The translations under genes and the position numbers were made by a program. From assembly GCA_937951345.1 (NCBI GenBank), contig CALFCF010000023.1, positions 36,432-100,431 of the forward strand: 64,000 nucleotides of DNA, written 5' to 3'. Of this stretch, positions 45,713-55,666 are shown piece after piece. This DNA is from an uncultured Granulosicoccaceae bacterium. Lineage in GTDB: Bacteria; Pseudomonadota; Gammaproteobacteria; Granulosicoccales; Granulosicoccaceae. The notes under the pieces are model-generated. The model ran no database searches. It saw only the letters and a program-made list of their open reading frames with translations, and was not told where the DNA came from. Positions within the stretch are counted from its first letter, which is position 1; the number at the start of each line of letters is the position of its first letter.

Positions 45713-45810
45713 ATACTCAGAGGCAAAGAATACCAACACCCCGGGGACGCATTAGGCACATTCGGAGTGAATGTTTACAAACCCGAAGATTCCACACCGG
45801 TAAGTAACGC

Positions 45811-46275
45811 ATGACACGCAACGCATCCAGACAATCCAATGGGCGCATGCTGCAGCCCCCGCAGCAACAGGCTGAGGATTTTGTTTCCGTTAGACAAGCC
45901 CATCAGATGGAGACAACAGAAGACTATGTGGAACTTATTGACGATTTGATACAGTCCTCCGGAGAGGCACGTCTGGTGGATATCGCAGTAAGGCTTGGCG
46001 TGAGCCAGCCAACCGCCAGTAAGACGCTGACACGTTTGCAGCGTGAAGGTTATGTGACGAGCGAACCCTACCGATCAGTATTTTTAACAAGCGAAGGAAA
46101 ATTGCTGGCGGACAGAGCCCGCGAACGGCATGACACCGTCTATCGATTTCTGCGGGCACTAGGTGTTTCTGACAAAACTGCAAAACGTGACTCCGAGGGT
46201 CTGGAGCACCATGTGTCAGCAGAGACACTGCGCGTATTTCGACGTTTCATTCGCCAGCAGCAGCAATCGACTTAG
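45811..46275 (+). CDS. mntR: Manganese-responsive DtxR-family regulator MntR
   Basis: 154-residue repressor of the DtxR/MntR family, E. coli MntR type (N-terminal extension, no SH3 domain). A winged helix occupies about residues 38-95 (V-D-I-A-V-R-L-G-V-S-Q-P-T-A-S-K-T-L), followed by the metal-binding dimer region with E-R-H-D-T-V and E-G-L-E-H-H-V. It binds DNA when Mn is plentiful. Its position, divergent from the Mn importer with a matching box between, makes the regulatory link likely. Confidence 0.93.
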   Translation: MTRNASRQSNGRMLQPPQQQAEDFVSVRQAHQMETTEDYVELIDDLIQSSGEARLVDIAVRLGVSQPTASKTLTRLQREGYVTSEPYRSVFLTSEGKLLADRARERHDTVYRFLRALGVSDKTAKRDSEGLEHHVSAETLRVFRRFIRQQQQST

Positions 46276-46290
46276 TGGATCAGCATTTCC

Positions 46291-47715
46291 TCATGCTGCC
46301 GGATAAATCAGTTCGGCCAGGTCACTAAGCTTTACCGTCGTAATATCACCGTTTAATAGCAATTCTTTGATACGCAATGCTCGCTCGTCGCCAGTAATCG
46401 GAGACGTGTAATCCATAAACTTCTGTTCCAGAGTGCCTGCCGGTAAAGGCTTGTCCGGATCACCAGTTGCCTCAACCGGGCCTGATTCCAACACACGCCC
46501 ATCATGGAGTTCTATCACAACATGACTGATCCGCTTTTCCGGGAAGAGTGCGTTATACGCATCGATTTCCTCCAGCTCAATGGCACGACTTAAAGTCAGC
46601 GCTTCATTATTGGAAAGGAGCGGCTGGTTAACTTCAGGCACACCAAGTCGCCCATGTACGAGCATCGCAGCAACCGGATAGGGCAGACTGTATTGAGCCT
46701 CTTCGGTTGTTTGAGGCGCACGCGCTTCAAGGCGCACTGACTCATGAAAACTGCCGATAGTCAGTCGTTTGATATCTGATGCCTTAAAACCGTTTTGTAT
46801 CTGTAAGTCACGGCACGCAACTATCGCAGGTTGCGCCCAGCGACACACGGGAACCGGTTTGAAATACTGCTCTTCGATCAGCCAGCGAGTACCGAGGTCC
46901 TGCCATACATTCTGCACACCAATGTCTTCCAGCGTCAGCGCCGGTGATCCCGTAAAACCATCACGCGCAAGCAGTGCTGCCGATACGCCAGCCATAGCCC
47001 CCCAGCCCGAACCATCTTTGAGCATGGTTGGGTGATCAATGACGCGCATCATCTGACTTCTCGGGCCATGGTATTCAGCTATACCTGCAGCTTCGCGGGT
47101 TTGTGCGGCGTTCAATCCAAGAATTCTTGAACCGATCGTTGCAACAGCTACCGCACCCCATGCACCGGATGTGTGATAGTCGGGAACGCTGCTATGCAAT
47201 GCGACACCGGCACGACAGGCGATTTCATATCCGATGACGATTGATAATAAAAATTCTTGCAGCGACGCTGATTGGTCGTGATAGTCATATAACGACAGTA
47301 CTCCCGACAACAAACTGCAACCGGCATGACCTTTACTGGGCTTGTAGCCGTCATGTGCATCAACCGAATCAATGGTCATACCATTGGCTAACGCCGCACC
47401 CACGGCACCGACGTGACGCCCATCAAAAAGCAATCGCGCTCGACGTGGTGACTGAGAAGAAAATTGCTCCAGCGCGTGCTCCCTGATAATGCGCGATAGT
47501 TCGGTTTGCGTGCCGCTGGCGGCTACTCCCAACAGATCAAGAACACAGGTTCGTACCATGTGTTGTACTGACGTGGGCAGATCCTGCCACTGAGTCTGCT
47601 GTGTAAATACCAGGTAATCCGTTGTTGCGGCCTTAGTCACTGATGCGGCATCAGTCCCGGTAGCTACTCCTGCACTGTGATCGCTGCGGTCAGCATGTTT
47701 CATCAAATCTTGCAT
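46291..47715 (-). CDS. MmgE/PrpD family protein
   Basis: 474-residue member of the 2-methylcitrate dehydratase/cis-aconitate decarboxylase-fold family. Landmarks: V-L-D-L-L-G-V-A-A-S-G near residue 60, S-V-D-A-H-D-G-Y-K-P-S-K-G-H-A-G near 115-130 and H-G-P-R-S-Q-M-M. It is not beside prpBC genes, so a methylcitrate role is unsupported; many homologues act on other carboxylates. Convergent with mntR with only 15 nt between stops. Confidence 0.88.
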   Translation of the reverse strand: MQDLMKHADRSDHSAGVATGTDAASVTKAATTDYLVFTQQTQWQDLPTSVQHMVRTCVLDLLGVAASGTQTELSRIIREHALEQFSSQSPRRARLLFDGRHVGAVGAALANGMTIDSVDAHDGYKPSKGHAGCSLLSGVLSLYDYHDQSASLQEFLLSIVIGYEIACRAGVALHSSVPDYHTSGAWGAVAVATIGSRILGLNAAQTREAAGIAEYHGPRSQMMRVIDHPTMLKDGSGWGAMAGVSAALLARDGFTGSPALTLEDIGVQNVWQDLGTRWLIEEQYFKPVPVCRWAQPAIVACRDLQIQNGFKASDIKRLTIGSFHESVRLEARAPQTTEEAQYSLPYPVAAMLVHGRLGVPEVNQPLLSNNEALTLSRAIELEEIDAYNALFPEKRISHVVIELHDGRVLESGPVEATGDPDKPLPAGTLEQKFMDYTSPITGDERALRIKELLLNGDITTVKLSDLAELIYPAA

Positions 47716-47973
47716 GGGTTCTTATTCCTCTGGAGGCACTTGCACTATCCACTGCAACCGGCTTTGCAGATGATATTAGCGAGCTTTCCGACAAATGGCA
47801 GAATACATGGCGTCGATGCGACAGGTACCACCGAATCAGGTACGCTGAAATGTCCTGGTCTCCGGGTTAACTATCTATAACCAGTGTAAGCCATCGATAC
47901 GAATGCAGTTGACTGCCGGTCTGTTCAACTGCGATCATCTCGTCATGAATGCAACTCAACAGGTGTAACTGCA

Positions 47974-49083
47974 ATGAAAACACGTGCCGCCGTAGCGTTT
48001 GAAGCCGGAAAGCCGCTTGAAGTGGTTGAAGTCGATCTCGATGGCCCCAAGGCGGGTGAAGTACTCGTCGAGTTGAAGGCTACCGGCATTTGTCACACCG
48101 ATGAATTTACCCTTTCCGGCGCAGATCCGGAAGGTGCTTTTCCAGCGATTTTAGGCCATGAGGGCGCCGGAGTGGTCCTTGAAGTGGGTCCGGGGGTTAC
48201 CAGTCTTGAACCTGGTGACCATGTTATCCCGCTCTACACCGCAGAGTGCCGCGAATGCGAATACTGCCTGCACCCGAAAACCAACCTTTGCCAGGCCGTA
48301 AGAGCGACTCAGGGTCAAGGCGTAATGCCTGATGGTACCTCCCGGTTTTCATACAAAGGCCAGAAAATTCTGCACTACATGGGCTGTTCAACTTTCTCAA
48401 ACCACACAGTGCTACCAGAAGTGTCGCTGGCCAAAGTCAGGAAAGACGCGCCTTTCGATAAAATTTGCTACATCGGCTGCGGCGTTACAACCGGAGTTGG
48501 CGCCGTCATGTTTACCGCTAAAGTGGAACCAAATGCCACTGCTGTGGTTTTCGGGCTTGGCGGTATCGGTTTGAATGTTATACAGGGCTTACGCCTTGTC
48601 GGCGCAAAACAGATCGTCGGTGTTGACCTTAACGCTGACAAGCAGGCCGTAGCAAAACAATTCGGCATGACGGATTTCGTCAATCCAAGTGACCACGGCG
48701 ATAATCTGGTGGATCATCTGGTTGAACTGACCGGTGGCGGCGCTGATTATTCGTTCGAATGTATAGGCAATGTCGATGTTATGCGTGCAGCCCTTGAGTG
48801 CTGTCACAAGGGTTGGGGTGAAAGTATCATTATCGGTGTTGCCGGGGCCGGCAAGGAAATCAGCACACGTCCATTTCAACTGGTAACCGGGCGCTCGTGG
48901 CGCGGCACCGCATTTGGTGGTGCACGAGGACGCACTGATGTACCCAAAATTGTCGATATGTATATGGAAGGCCGTATCGACATCGATAGCCTGATTACTC
49001 ACACCATGCCACTCGATGACATTAACAAGGGATTTGATCTGATGCATGCGGGTGAAAGTATTCGCAGTGTTGTTATTTACTAA
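47974..49083 (+). CDS. frmA: S-(hydroxymethyl)glutathione dehydrogenase (class III ADH)
   Basis: Cytoplasmic zinc enzyme oxidising S-hydroxymethylglutathione to S-formylglutathione, 369 residues, the normal length. Catalytic zinc site T-G-I-C-H-T-D-E-F and G-H-E-G-A-G; structural zinc site [15 protein letters not shown]; nucleotide motif G-L-G-G-I-G-L-N-V. First step of formaldehyde detoxification; its partner hydrolase is 69 nt downstream. Confidence 0.97.
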   Translation: MKTRAAVAFEAGKPLEVVEVDLDGPKAGEVLVELKATGICHTDEFTLSGADPEGAFPAILGHEGAGVVLEVGPGVTSLEPGDHVIPLYTAECRECEYCLHPKTNLCQAVRATQGQGVMPDGTSRFSYKGQKILHYMGCSTFSNHTVLPEVSLAKVRKDAPFDKICYIGCGVTTGVGAVMFTAKVEPNATAVVFGLGGIGLNVIQGLRLVGAKQIVGVDLNADKQAVAKQFGMTDFVNPSDHGDNLVDHLVELTGGGADYSFECIGNVDVMRAALECCHKGWGESIIIGVAGAGKEISTRPFQLVTGRSWRGTAFGGARGRTDVPKIVDMYMEGRIDIDSLITHTMPLDDINKGFDLMHAGESIRSVVIY

Positions 49084-49152
49084 GATTGCTATCCAACAGC
49101 TTCATTAAAACCTGTAAACGTAAATTCATAACGCAAACTCATAAACCTTACT

Positions 49153-50001
49153 GTGAAAACTGAATCACGCTGGCAGTCTTTTGGTGGTGAATTGTCTGTC
49201 CACAAACACGACAGCGACAGCTGCCAATGTGAAATGACATTTGCTGTGTATAGGCCTTCGGCAAACGCAGGCAAAAATAGCAGCGATGGCTTACCGGTAC
49301 TTTGGTATCTGTCAGGGCTTACCTGCACGTGGGCCAATGTCATGGAGAAAGCCGGGTTGCAGCGAGCCGCCAATGAACTCGGCTTAATAGTCGTCGCACC
49401 TGACACCAGCCCCCGTGGTGACGCAGTGGCAGATGATGAAGCTTATGACCTGGGGCAGGGCGCAGGTTTCTATCTGACGGCAACCGAAGCGCCGTGGCGC
49501 CCGCATTTTTCAATGGACAGCTACATTGTCAGCGAACTACAGCAACTGGTGCTGGCTAACTTCCCGATGATCGACAGCACGCGACAAGGCATCCTCGGAC
49601 ATTCCATGGGAGGACATGGCGCGCTGACACTGCACCTGAAAAACCCGCAACTGTATAGAAGCGCGTCCGCCTTCTCACCGATAGTCAATCCAAGTGCTGT
49701 ACCCTGGGGGCAGAAAGCGTTTAGCCACTACCTCGGTAGTGACGAATCAACCTGGCAGACCTATGACGCGACCCGTTTGGTCACGCATTCGCCGAGCGAC
49801 GCAACACTCTTGATTGATACCGGTGATGCTGATCCGTTCCTGCAGGAACATCTGATTGCTGATGAATTTATCAAGGCCTGTGAAAGCAGTGGTCAGAACG
49901 TTAACTACCGCATGCAGCCGGGTTACGACCACTCCTACTATTTTGTATCAAGTTTTATCGCCGATCATTTCCAGCATCACCACACTGCGTTGAGCAGTTA
50001 G
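49153..50001 (+). CDS. fghA: S-formylglutathione hydrolase
   Basis: Esterase D family serine hydrolase of 282 residues, GTG start, releasing formate from S-formylglutathione. Nucleophile elbow G-H-S-M-G-G-H-G, acid in D-T-G-D-A-D-P-F, His in G-Y-D-H-S-Y-Y-F. Forms a two-gene unit with frmA. Confidence 0.95.
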   Translation: MKTESRWQSFGGELSVHKHDSDSCQCEMTFAVYRPSANAGKNSSDGLPVLWYLSGLTCTWANVMEKAGLQRAANELGLIVVAPDTSPRGDAVADDEAYDLGQGAGFYLTATEAPWRPHFSMDSYIVSELQQLVLANFPMIDSTRQGILGHSMGGHGALTLHLKNPQLYRSASAFSPIVNPSAVPWGQKAFSHYLGSDESTWQTYDATRLVTHSPSDATLLIDTGDADPFLQEHLIADEFIKACESSGQNVNYRMQPGYDHSYYFVSSFIADHFQHHHTALSS

Positions 50002-50023
50002 GATAGAGCAGCTGACAACTGCC

Positions 50024-51334
50024 TTACCCCAGCACTGAAAAGCTGGAAGCTTGATTAACCGGACGTTTACGGGAAAAGAAACTTAGATCCAGCGGTTGGT
50101 CAATGTAAGGCAGTGTGAAGGTCAGGGGCGAGTCATCGTGATCACTACCGCCTTCGCAATAATCGATGAGCGCTGCCATGGCTTTACCAGCGATCGGTGC
50201 ATTCTTGTACTGATTACCACTGGTTCCACAAGCCATATAAAAACCGTCGACACTGGATTTGTCGTAAATCGGTATCCAGTCCGTAGACGCATCATATAAA
50301 TCCACCACCCCCCGTTTTCGGGAACCGATACCCAGGTCGGGTACACGCTGCGCATATCGCATCGCCTGTGTGTTCCATTGGTCGGAAAAGTCCCGATCAT
50401 AGGTAACATCGCTGTCAACCCAGAAATGCGGATCACACTCAGGGTCTTCACTGCCAATCAGTATATGGTTGCCGTGCTCAGGTCGGCAGTAAAGACCGAT
50501 ATCGTTATCCGAGACAATGGTACCTTTTGTTTCAAAATCAAAATTTTCGGGAGAAGGAATATGCACAACCTCCTGCCGTAATGGACGCGTCGATATGGTC
50601 ACTTCCTCGGTTACACCCGCCATTTCGTTTACATAAACGGACCCGGGACCCGCCACGTTTACGACTATCGGCGCGTGAATTTCGCTCCCATCTAACAGAC
50701 GAACACCCTGCACACGACCTGATTTAATTAAGATCTCTGCTACCGTGCATCCCAGCCTGAATGACGCGCCATGCTGACGTGCTGCTGCAGCAAGATTCTG
50801 TGATGAAAGCGCTGGATCGGTTACATACCCGGCATGCGGCCAGAAAACACCGCCAGTCAGCTCATTGCCATTAGGCTCTCCAAATGCGGCATCGTCACGT
50901 CGTTTCGCCGGTGCAAAACTTTGCAATGAATAGATCGGCAAACGCTCAGTGATGACAGACGCATCCCAACTATCGTGCAGGATAGCAAGCGCTTTGCTGT
51001 GTTCAATGTGATTCGCCAAAAAGTCATTAGCCTCCGTCTTCATCACCGGGCATCCACACTCCTTAAATTCAGCCAACGGTTCATCTGCGGGAAGCGCCAG
51101 ATATTCCTGCCAGTCGCGCCAATAGTGATAGCCCTCCCACGCGAACGCAGTGCCCTCACGGGTGGAGTAGTGCATGCGGATAATTGCACAGGATCCGGCG
51201 GTTGATCCGTGGCCTATCTGGGTGTTGCGATCAACAGATAACGTTCGCATGCCAATTTTGCATAACTCGTATGCGACAGCAGTACCGATAACACCCGTAC
51301 CGATAATGATTGCGTCTGTAGTGTCAGTGGTCAT
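50024..51334 (-). CDS. FAD-dependent oxidoreductase, sarcosine oxidase/dehydrogenase-like (DAO family)
   Basis: 436-residue flavoenzyme of the D-amino-acid oxidase superfamily. N-terminal dinucleotide motif I-I-G-T-G-V-I-G-T-A, then G-S-T-A-G-S-C-A-I-I-R, and a C-terminal A-C-G-T-S-G-N-Q-Y-K-N-A-P substrate/FAD segment. The family oxidises N-methyl or alpha-amino groups; demethylating members release formaldehyde. It converges on frmA-fghA with 22 nt between, so substrate oxidation and formaldehyde removal may be linked. Confidence 0.85.
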   Translation of the reverse strand: MTTDTTDAIIIGTGVIGTAVAYELCKIGMRTLSVDRNTQIGHGSTAGSCAIIRMHYSTREGTAFAWEGYHYWRDWQEYLALPADEPLAEFKECGCPVMKTEANDFLANHIEHSKALAILHDSWDASVITERLPIYSLQSFAPAKRRDDAAFGEPNGNELTGGVFWPHAGYVTDPALSSQNLAAAARQHGASFRLGCTVAEILIKSGRVQGVRLLDGSEIHAPIVVNVAGPGSVYVNEMAGVTEEVTISTRPLRQEVVHIPSPENFDFETKGTIVSDNDIGLYCRPEHGNHILIGSEDPECDPHFWVDSDVTYDRDFSDQWNTQAMRYAQRVPDLGIGSRKRGVVDLYDASTDWIPIYDKSSVDGFYMACGTSGNQYKNAPIAGKAMAALIDYCEGGSDHDDSPLTFTLPYIDQPLDLSFFSRKRPVNQASSFSVLG

Positions 51335-52049
51335 TACATATTCCGTTTGACAAAAGTTCTAAACATAAATCCCCGAGCATGAAGTGCGTTGTTTCTATCC
51401 TTGCCATCACGGGAATTGACTGTAAACAAGGGGGCAATATCAAATTGATATCTGACGGATTGTATTGTTCGATGCAGCTTTTTAAACCAGATCTATCTAC
51501 TCACTAACCTATGCAGCTGCCGCAGCATCACCGTATTTGTTAATCGCAAACAAAGCGTCTGCTCAGTTGAGATGCGGGTTGGGTAGCGTGCTTTGAGAGC
51601 TAAGCGGCTCTGTTCCGGTCAATGCCAGAGATTAACGGCGCGAGGTAACTCAGCCGCCGGGGTTCGACATACTCGGCGGGTTGACAGACATACGCTGATC
51701 TCATAGGTGCCATAGGCTAATCCAGTGCCAGGGAAGAGGTTTTGGTCGTCAGGGCCACCCGTGTGCGCCCCGGCCAAAATGCCAGACAGGACGCCGGGGC
51801 TGATCCTGCCGGCCGTTAGGCTGGATTCAAAAGATGTTAGCTGTGTCGCACACTGGAGCATACCCGGTTTCCTCAGATACTGATGGGGTTCACAACCCTG
51901 AGATTTGTCGAGCCAATCTTTGCTTTGCGAAACAAAGTATTTGTTCACATTCGCGGCAAGATGCAATATTGTAACGGTCTGACAACATATTGACGCGCAA
52001 GATCTGTCATTTTGCTGCGCTATTCGCTGAGTTAATTTTAGGTTGGACT
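51335..52049. other. Unassigned intergenic region with a GC-rich structured block
   Basis: About 715 bases. The middle (51610-51900) is GC-rich and can fold: CCCCGGC/GCCGGGG at about 51767-51798 and other short inverted repeats. A minus-strand frame covers it but looks non-native in composition and lacks a ribosome site. It may be an RNA gene or the scar of a mobile element; I cannot identify it. Confidence 0.35.
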
Positions 52050-52967
52050 ATGAAAAACCCTGTTTCGAAAACCAACATCCCAGTGGCATCGATAGCCATT
52101 GTCTTATTGCTACTGGTAACAGCTCATACCGTACTGGCTGGTGGCGATCCGGATGAATTCCCGCAAAACAAGGCGATCAACAGTACTGATATCAACGATT
52201 TACTTGATCAGTCGACGCAGCAGTCAGTTTCACCTGAGCCCGCCGCTGTTGAGACAATCGAGACCAAAGTATCCGAAGCTCCGGTTAGCACGACAACCGA
52301 GCTGAGCACTCCCGTTAATGCTACGGCTGCGGCCTCAGCTGTAAATGCAGCTTCCACGACGACTCCGGTTGCGGCAGCAGCTACCGAAGAAGAAGGCAAC
52401 ACATTGTTTGGACGGATCGTTGAAGCTATGCGACCTGAATCCGGTGTTCCTCCACTCGATAACGACAGGCTAACTTTCTACCTCAGCGATCGCGTACTTT
52501 TCGCACAATTTGAGCGCAGTGGCGCGCGCTATGACTTCGAGCGTTCGCGCGTTCATGCCGGATTTATGGTCACCGAAGATCGCGATTCGCTGTTCCAAAC
52601 CGGAATATCGATTGACGCATCATTCACTACCTCTTTACGATTGTCCTTCGGCACCCGGGCCTATATAGCGCTGCTCGGTGACGAGAACAACGATGCATTC
52701 GCAGGAGCATTAGGCCTCGAAGCAGCTTACCAGTTACCGTTTGACAGCCTGCCTCTGGAATTCAACGCAAGCCTTTACTATGCACCGGACGTATTGACCT
52801 TTGGTCAGGGCGACAGAGTCATTGATCTGCAATTAGGTGTAACGGTGCCATTCCGCTCACAATTGTCTCTGTTTGGCGGTATTCGCTTCCTGCAGATCGA
52901 CACGCGCACCGGTGACGAGGAAATTGATAACCGCGTGCACTTCGGCTTCCGCTGGGATTTCATTTAA
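52050..52967 (+). CDS. YfaZ-like outer-membrane protein with Ala/Thr-rich linker
   Basis: 305 residues from ATG 52050 (AGG about 8 nt upstream; a TTG start at 51990 adds 20 implausible residues). Signal peptide cleaved after V-L-A, a disordered Ala/Thr/Ser/Val-rich linker (about residues 45-110), then a beta-barrel-like C-terminal domain of about 180 residues with alternating pattern and terminal aromatic W-D-F-I. The pattern matches the YfaZ family, known only as predicted outer-membrane proteins. Confidence 0.7.
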   Translation: MKNPVSKTNIPVASIAIVLLLLVTAHTVLAGGDPDEFPQNKAINSTDINDLLDQSTQQSVSPEPAAVETIETKVSEAPVSTTTELSTPVNATAAASAVNAASTTTPVAAAATEEEGNTLFGRIVEAMRPESGVPPLDNDRLTFYLSDRVLFAQFERSGARYDFERSRVHAGFMVTEDRDSLFQTGISIDASFTTSLRLSFGTRAYIALLGDENNDAFAGALGLEAAYQLPFDSLPLEFNASLYYAPDVLTFGQGDRVIDLQLGVTVPFRSQLSLFGGIRFLQIDTRTGDEEIDNRVHFGFRWDFI

Positions 52968-53081
52968 AAATCCGGGCATCTACCGTTAACGCTAATACAT
53001 ATAGACAGAAGAGCGGAATCATTTAGTATCGGTTGCTGGTCCATCCTCAATTCTCACGCCGCCCTTAAGTTAGGGTAGGTG

Positions 53082-53146
53082 CGGGCAATATCAGCCCGAT
53101 TCGCGCACCAGAGCCTGGTTCACATCCGTGAGCCGGGCTTTTTTGT
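53082..53146 (+). ncRNA. Possible small structured RNA ending in the terminator
   Basis: Upstream of the terminator the sequence folds as GGTGCG/CGCACC with an inner GGGC/GCCC hairpin (about 53083-53114). A short RNA of two stacked hairpins could be released here, or this could simply be a complex 3' end of the yfaZ-like transcript. No promoter identified and no family recognised. Confidence 0.2.
53112..53145 (+). terminator. Intrinsic terminator
   Basis: 12-bp stem AGCCTGGTTCAC / GTGAGCCGGGCT with two G-U wobbles, ATCC loop, followed by a run of five to six T. About 145 nt after the yfaZ-like stop codon. Confidence 0.85.
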
Positions 53147-53261
53147 GAGCATCTGTTTTTGGCGTTTCGCAACGACAGTAGTCAGCCTGATCGCCATTGT
53201 GCGGTCACTACCCACCCGCCGTCGAACTGGCATAATGACATTCATCTAACAGGGTGATGCT

Positions 53262-54557
53262 ATGACCGACAGTAAAAGGGCCTATCACGAGTTAAGCGCG
53301 CCTGCAGACGCGAAGCCGACCGGCTGCCCGATGAACACGGAGTTCACCCCGTTTGATAGTGCCTATCTGGCTAATCCCTACAACATTCTTCGCAATCTAA
53401 ACAGGGAACAGCCATATTTTTACGCGGAAAAGCTCGGCTATTTGGTCGTCACACGTATGGACGACGTGATCGAGATCTTCAAGGAGCACGACATTTTCTC
53501 GTCAGAAAATGTACAGGACCCTGTTTTTCCTATCGCAACAGAAGCGGCAGAGGTGCTCGGCAGCGAGGATTTCAATCCGGTGGCGGTCATGTCAAATCGA
53601 CAGCCACCAGATCATGCGCGCATCAGAAAATATACCCGAGAGGGATTTTCCGGTCGTCGTATGAAGCAACTCGAACCCTACATCAGGCAGCGCTGCAATG
53701 ATCTGATCGATGACATGCTCAAAAGCGCTGAGCCGGTTGAGTTCATCAGTAGTTTTGGCCACCCGTTACCCGGGCAGATTATCTTCCGGTTTATTGGATT
53801 TCCCGAGCACGATGACGAGCAACTTATGCGCTGGACCAATAACCGGCTCGCCTTTACCTGGGGTAGGCCAGACAGTGCAGAGCAAACTGAAATCGCAAAC
53901 AAGATGCTCAGGTACTGGCGCTACTGTCGCGAGTTCGTCGCCAGCCGTGTAGATTCAAAAGCAGACGACTTTACGTCGGAACTCCTTATTGCCCATGAAA
54001 ACGACGCCGGCGAACTGAGCTATCGTGAAGTCGAATCGATAATTTACGGATTGTCCTTCGCCGGTCACGAGATTGTCAGTAACTACCTCAGCAATATGCT
54101 GTTGTGCCTGCTGCCCGAGCGCGATGTGTGGGAGAGTCTGGTGGCAGACAAAACACTGATACCCAATGCGCTGGAAGAAGTTCTCAGATTCGAATCACCG
54201 CAAACCAGCTGGCGTCGCATCACAAGTCAGGAGTGTGAGTTCAAGGGTATGACGATACCGGCTGGCACGCAGATCTTTCTGTCACTCGGTGCAGCCAATC
54301 ACGAACCGGAATTATTCGAAAATCCGGAATCCTTCGATATCCACAGAAAGAATGCGCGCAAACATATTTCTTTCGGTCACGGAATCCATTTTTGTCTTGG
54401 TGCACGATTAGCAAGACTGGAGGCGCAAATTGCGCTGGAAAGCCTGGTGGAGCGGATACCGTCGCTGTCCCTGGTTCCAGATCAGACATTCGAGTATTCA
54501 GCGAATATGACCTTCAGAGGCCCGCAGAAACTCATGCTGGACTGGGACCGGAGTTAA
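53262..54557 (+). CDS. Cytochrome P450
   Basis: Soluble bacterial-type P450 of 431 residues. Heme loop F-G-H-G-I-H-F-C378-L-G and E-x-x-R helix (E-E-V-L-R) are canonical. The I-helix reads A267-G-H-E-I271, where most P450s have Thr as proton-relay residue, so the oxygen-activation site is unusual. Substrate unknown. No dedicated ferredoxin or reductase is adjacent; the opposing neighbour is a fatty-acid desaturase. Confidence 0.92.
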   Translation: MTDSKRAYHELSAPADAKPTGCPMNTEFTPFDSAYLANPYNILRNLNREQPYFYAEKLGYLVVTRMDDVIEIFKEHDIFSSENVQDPVFPIATEAAEVLGSEDFNPVAVMSNRQPPDHARIRKYTREGFSGRRMKQLEPYIRQRCNDLIDDMLKSAEPVEFISSFGHPLPGQIIFRFIGFPEHDDEQLMRWTNNRLAFTWGRPDSAEQTEIANKMLRYWRYCREFVASRVDSKADDFTSELLIAHENDAGELSYREVESIIYGLSFAGHEIVSNYLSNMLLCLLPERDVWESLVADKTLIPNALEEVLRFESPQTSWRRITSQECEFKGMTIPAGTQIFLSLGAANHEPELFENPESFDIHRKNARKHISFGHGIHFCLGARLARLEAQIALESLVERIPSLSLVPDQTFEYSANMTFRGPQKLMLDWDRS

Positions 54558-54637
54558 ACGCCTTCACCGTGCATATCGATCCCAATAATCGACACCGGAA
54601 TCACATACTGGTACAGCTACTTTAAGCTGCTACCAGC

Positions 54638-55666
54638 CTACACCGCGGCAAAAGAAACCAGTTTCTTCTGCTTGCTATCCCAGAGCGCCAGGCGAATACA
54701 GGCGAGACTTTCCTTGAAGGTCATGCGACCGATACGCTTCAGCTCCGGGTAGGATTCCAGTACCTTCGGCAATCGGTGAAATGCTATCCGGCTGGACAAG
54801 TGATGCACATGGTGGATACCAATGTTTCCTGTCATCCACATTACCGGTCCGGGCAAGTCATAGTAAGAGCTGCCATGTAGCGCAGAGTGGGGCTGAGACC
54901 AGTCATCAGGTTCTTCCCAATCGGTATGTTCAAATTGATGCTGAATGTAGAACATCCATACGCCGATCGAGCTGCCAACAGCGATCATCGGAATGTGAAC
55001 CAGTAAGAACGACTTGAAACCAATCAGGCTGATCGCCAGGCCAAAAACAAGAGCTACCGCCAAATTGGTACCCAGCACGCTGTTTACAGCCGGTTTCCCA
55101 AGCGGCGCAACCGCCGTGGGCCATCGGTGCCGAATCAGAAACAAATAGGCGGGCCCCAGCACAAACAGAACCATCGGGTTTCGGTATATGCGATAGGCGA
55201 TCCGGTTGGCCGGACTCAGAGCCTGATATTCGTCGATTGTCAGTGTATCGATGTCTCCAAGACCACGACGGTCCAGATTACCGGAACCTGCGTGATGTGC
55301 AGCATGCGTGGCACGCCAGTACTCATAAGGAGTCAGCGTTATCACGCCGAGGCAGCGGCCTACCCAGCCATTAACCTGCTTTGATGAAAACAGGGATTGG
55401 TGGCCGCAATCATGCTGGCAGATAAACAACCTGACCAGCAATGCGCCACCGAGTAACCAGACCGGCGGTAAAAACCACGGGTTGATTCGCGCGACCCAGA
55501 GAGCTACCAGCCAGACAAAAAAGAATAGCAAACCGGTCAAGCCAACCTCGAACCAGGCTCTACGGTTGTCTGGAACAATAAAAGGTGCAAGACGGTTTAC
55601 CCACTCGCGCGCCTCTACTTCAGCCTGTTGGTTAGAAACAGGTGTTGTGCTGTTGTCAGCAATCAT
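54638..55666 (-). CDS. Membrane fatty-acid desaturase family protein
   Basis: 342-residue di-iron membrane desaturase. Three His boxes H-D-C-G-H, H-A-A-H-H and H-V-H-H-L, four to five transmembrane helices. The pattern resembles omega-6/DesA-type acyl-lipid desaturases. Convergent with the P450, about 80 nt apart. Confidence 0.9.
   Translation of the reverse strand: MIADNSTTPVSNQQAEVEAREWVNRLAPFIVPDNRRAWFEVGLTGLLFFFVWLVALWVARINPWFLPPVWLLGGALLVRLFICQHDCGHQSLFSSKQVNGWVGRCLGVITLTPYEYWRATHAAHHAGSGNLDRRGLGDIDTLTIDEYQALSPANRIAYRIYRNPMVLFVLGPAYLFLIRHRWPTAVAPLGKPAVNSVLGTNLAVALVFGLAISLIGFKSFLLVHIPMIAVGSSIGVWMFYIQHQFEHTDWEEPDDWSQPHSALHGSSYYDLPGPVMWMTGNIGIHHVHHLSSRIAFHRLPKVLESYPELKRIGRMTFKESLACIRLALWDSKQKKLVSFAAV

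Larger units (their letters stand above)
52968..53261. other. Intergenic region between yfaZ-like gene and P450
   Basis: 294 bases without a gene. It holds a nested hairpin and a strong terminator, described separately. Confidence 0.6.

Noticed and set aside
51760..51800. Resemblance to a group II intron 5' end (GTGCGCC-like)
   Set aside because: Only a few bases match. No domain V, no maturase/reverse transcriptase reading frame nearby.
51619..51966. 115-codon minus-strand open frame
   Set aside because: No ribosome site, no recognisable family, composition unlike neighbours; lies over a foldable GC-rich block.
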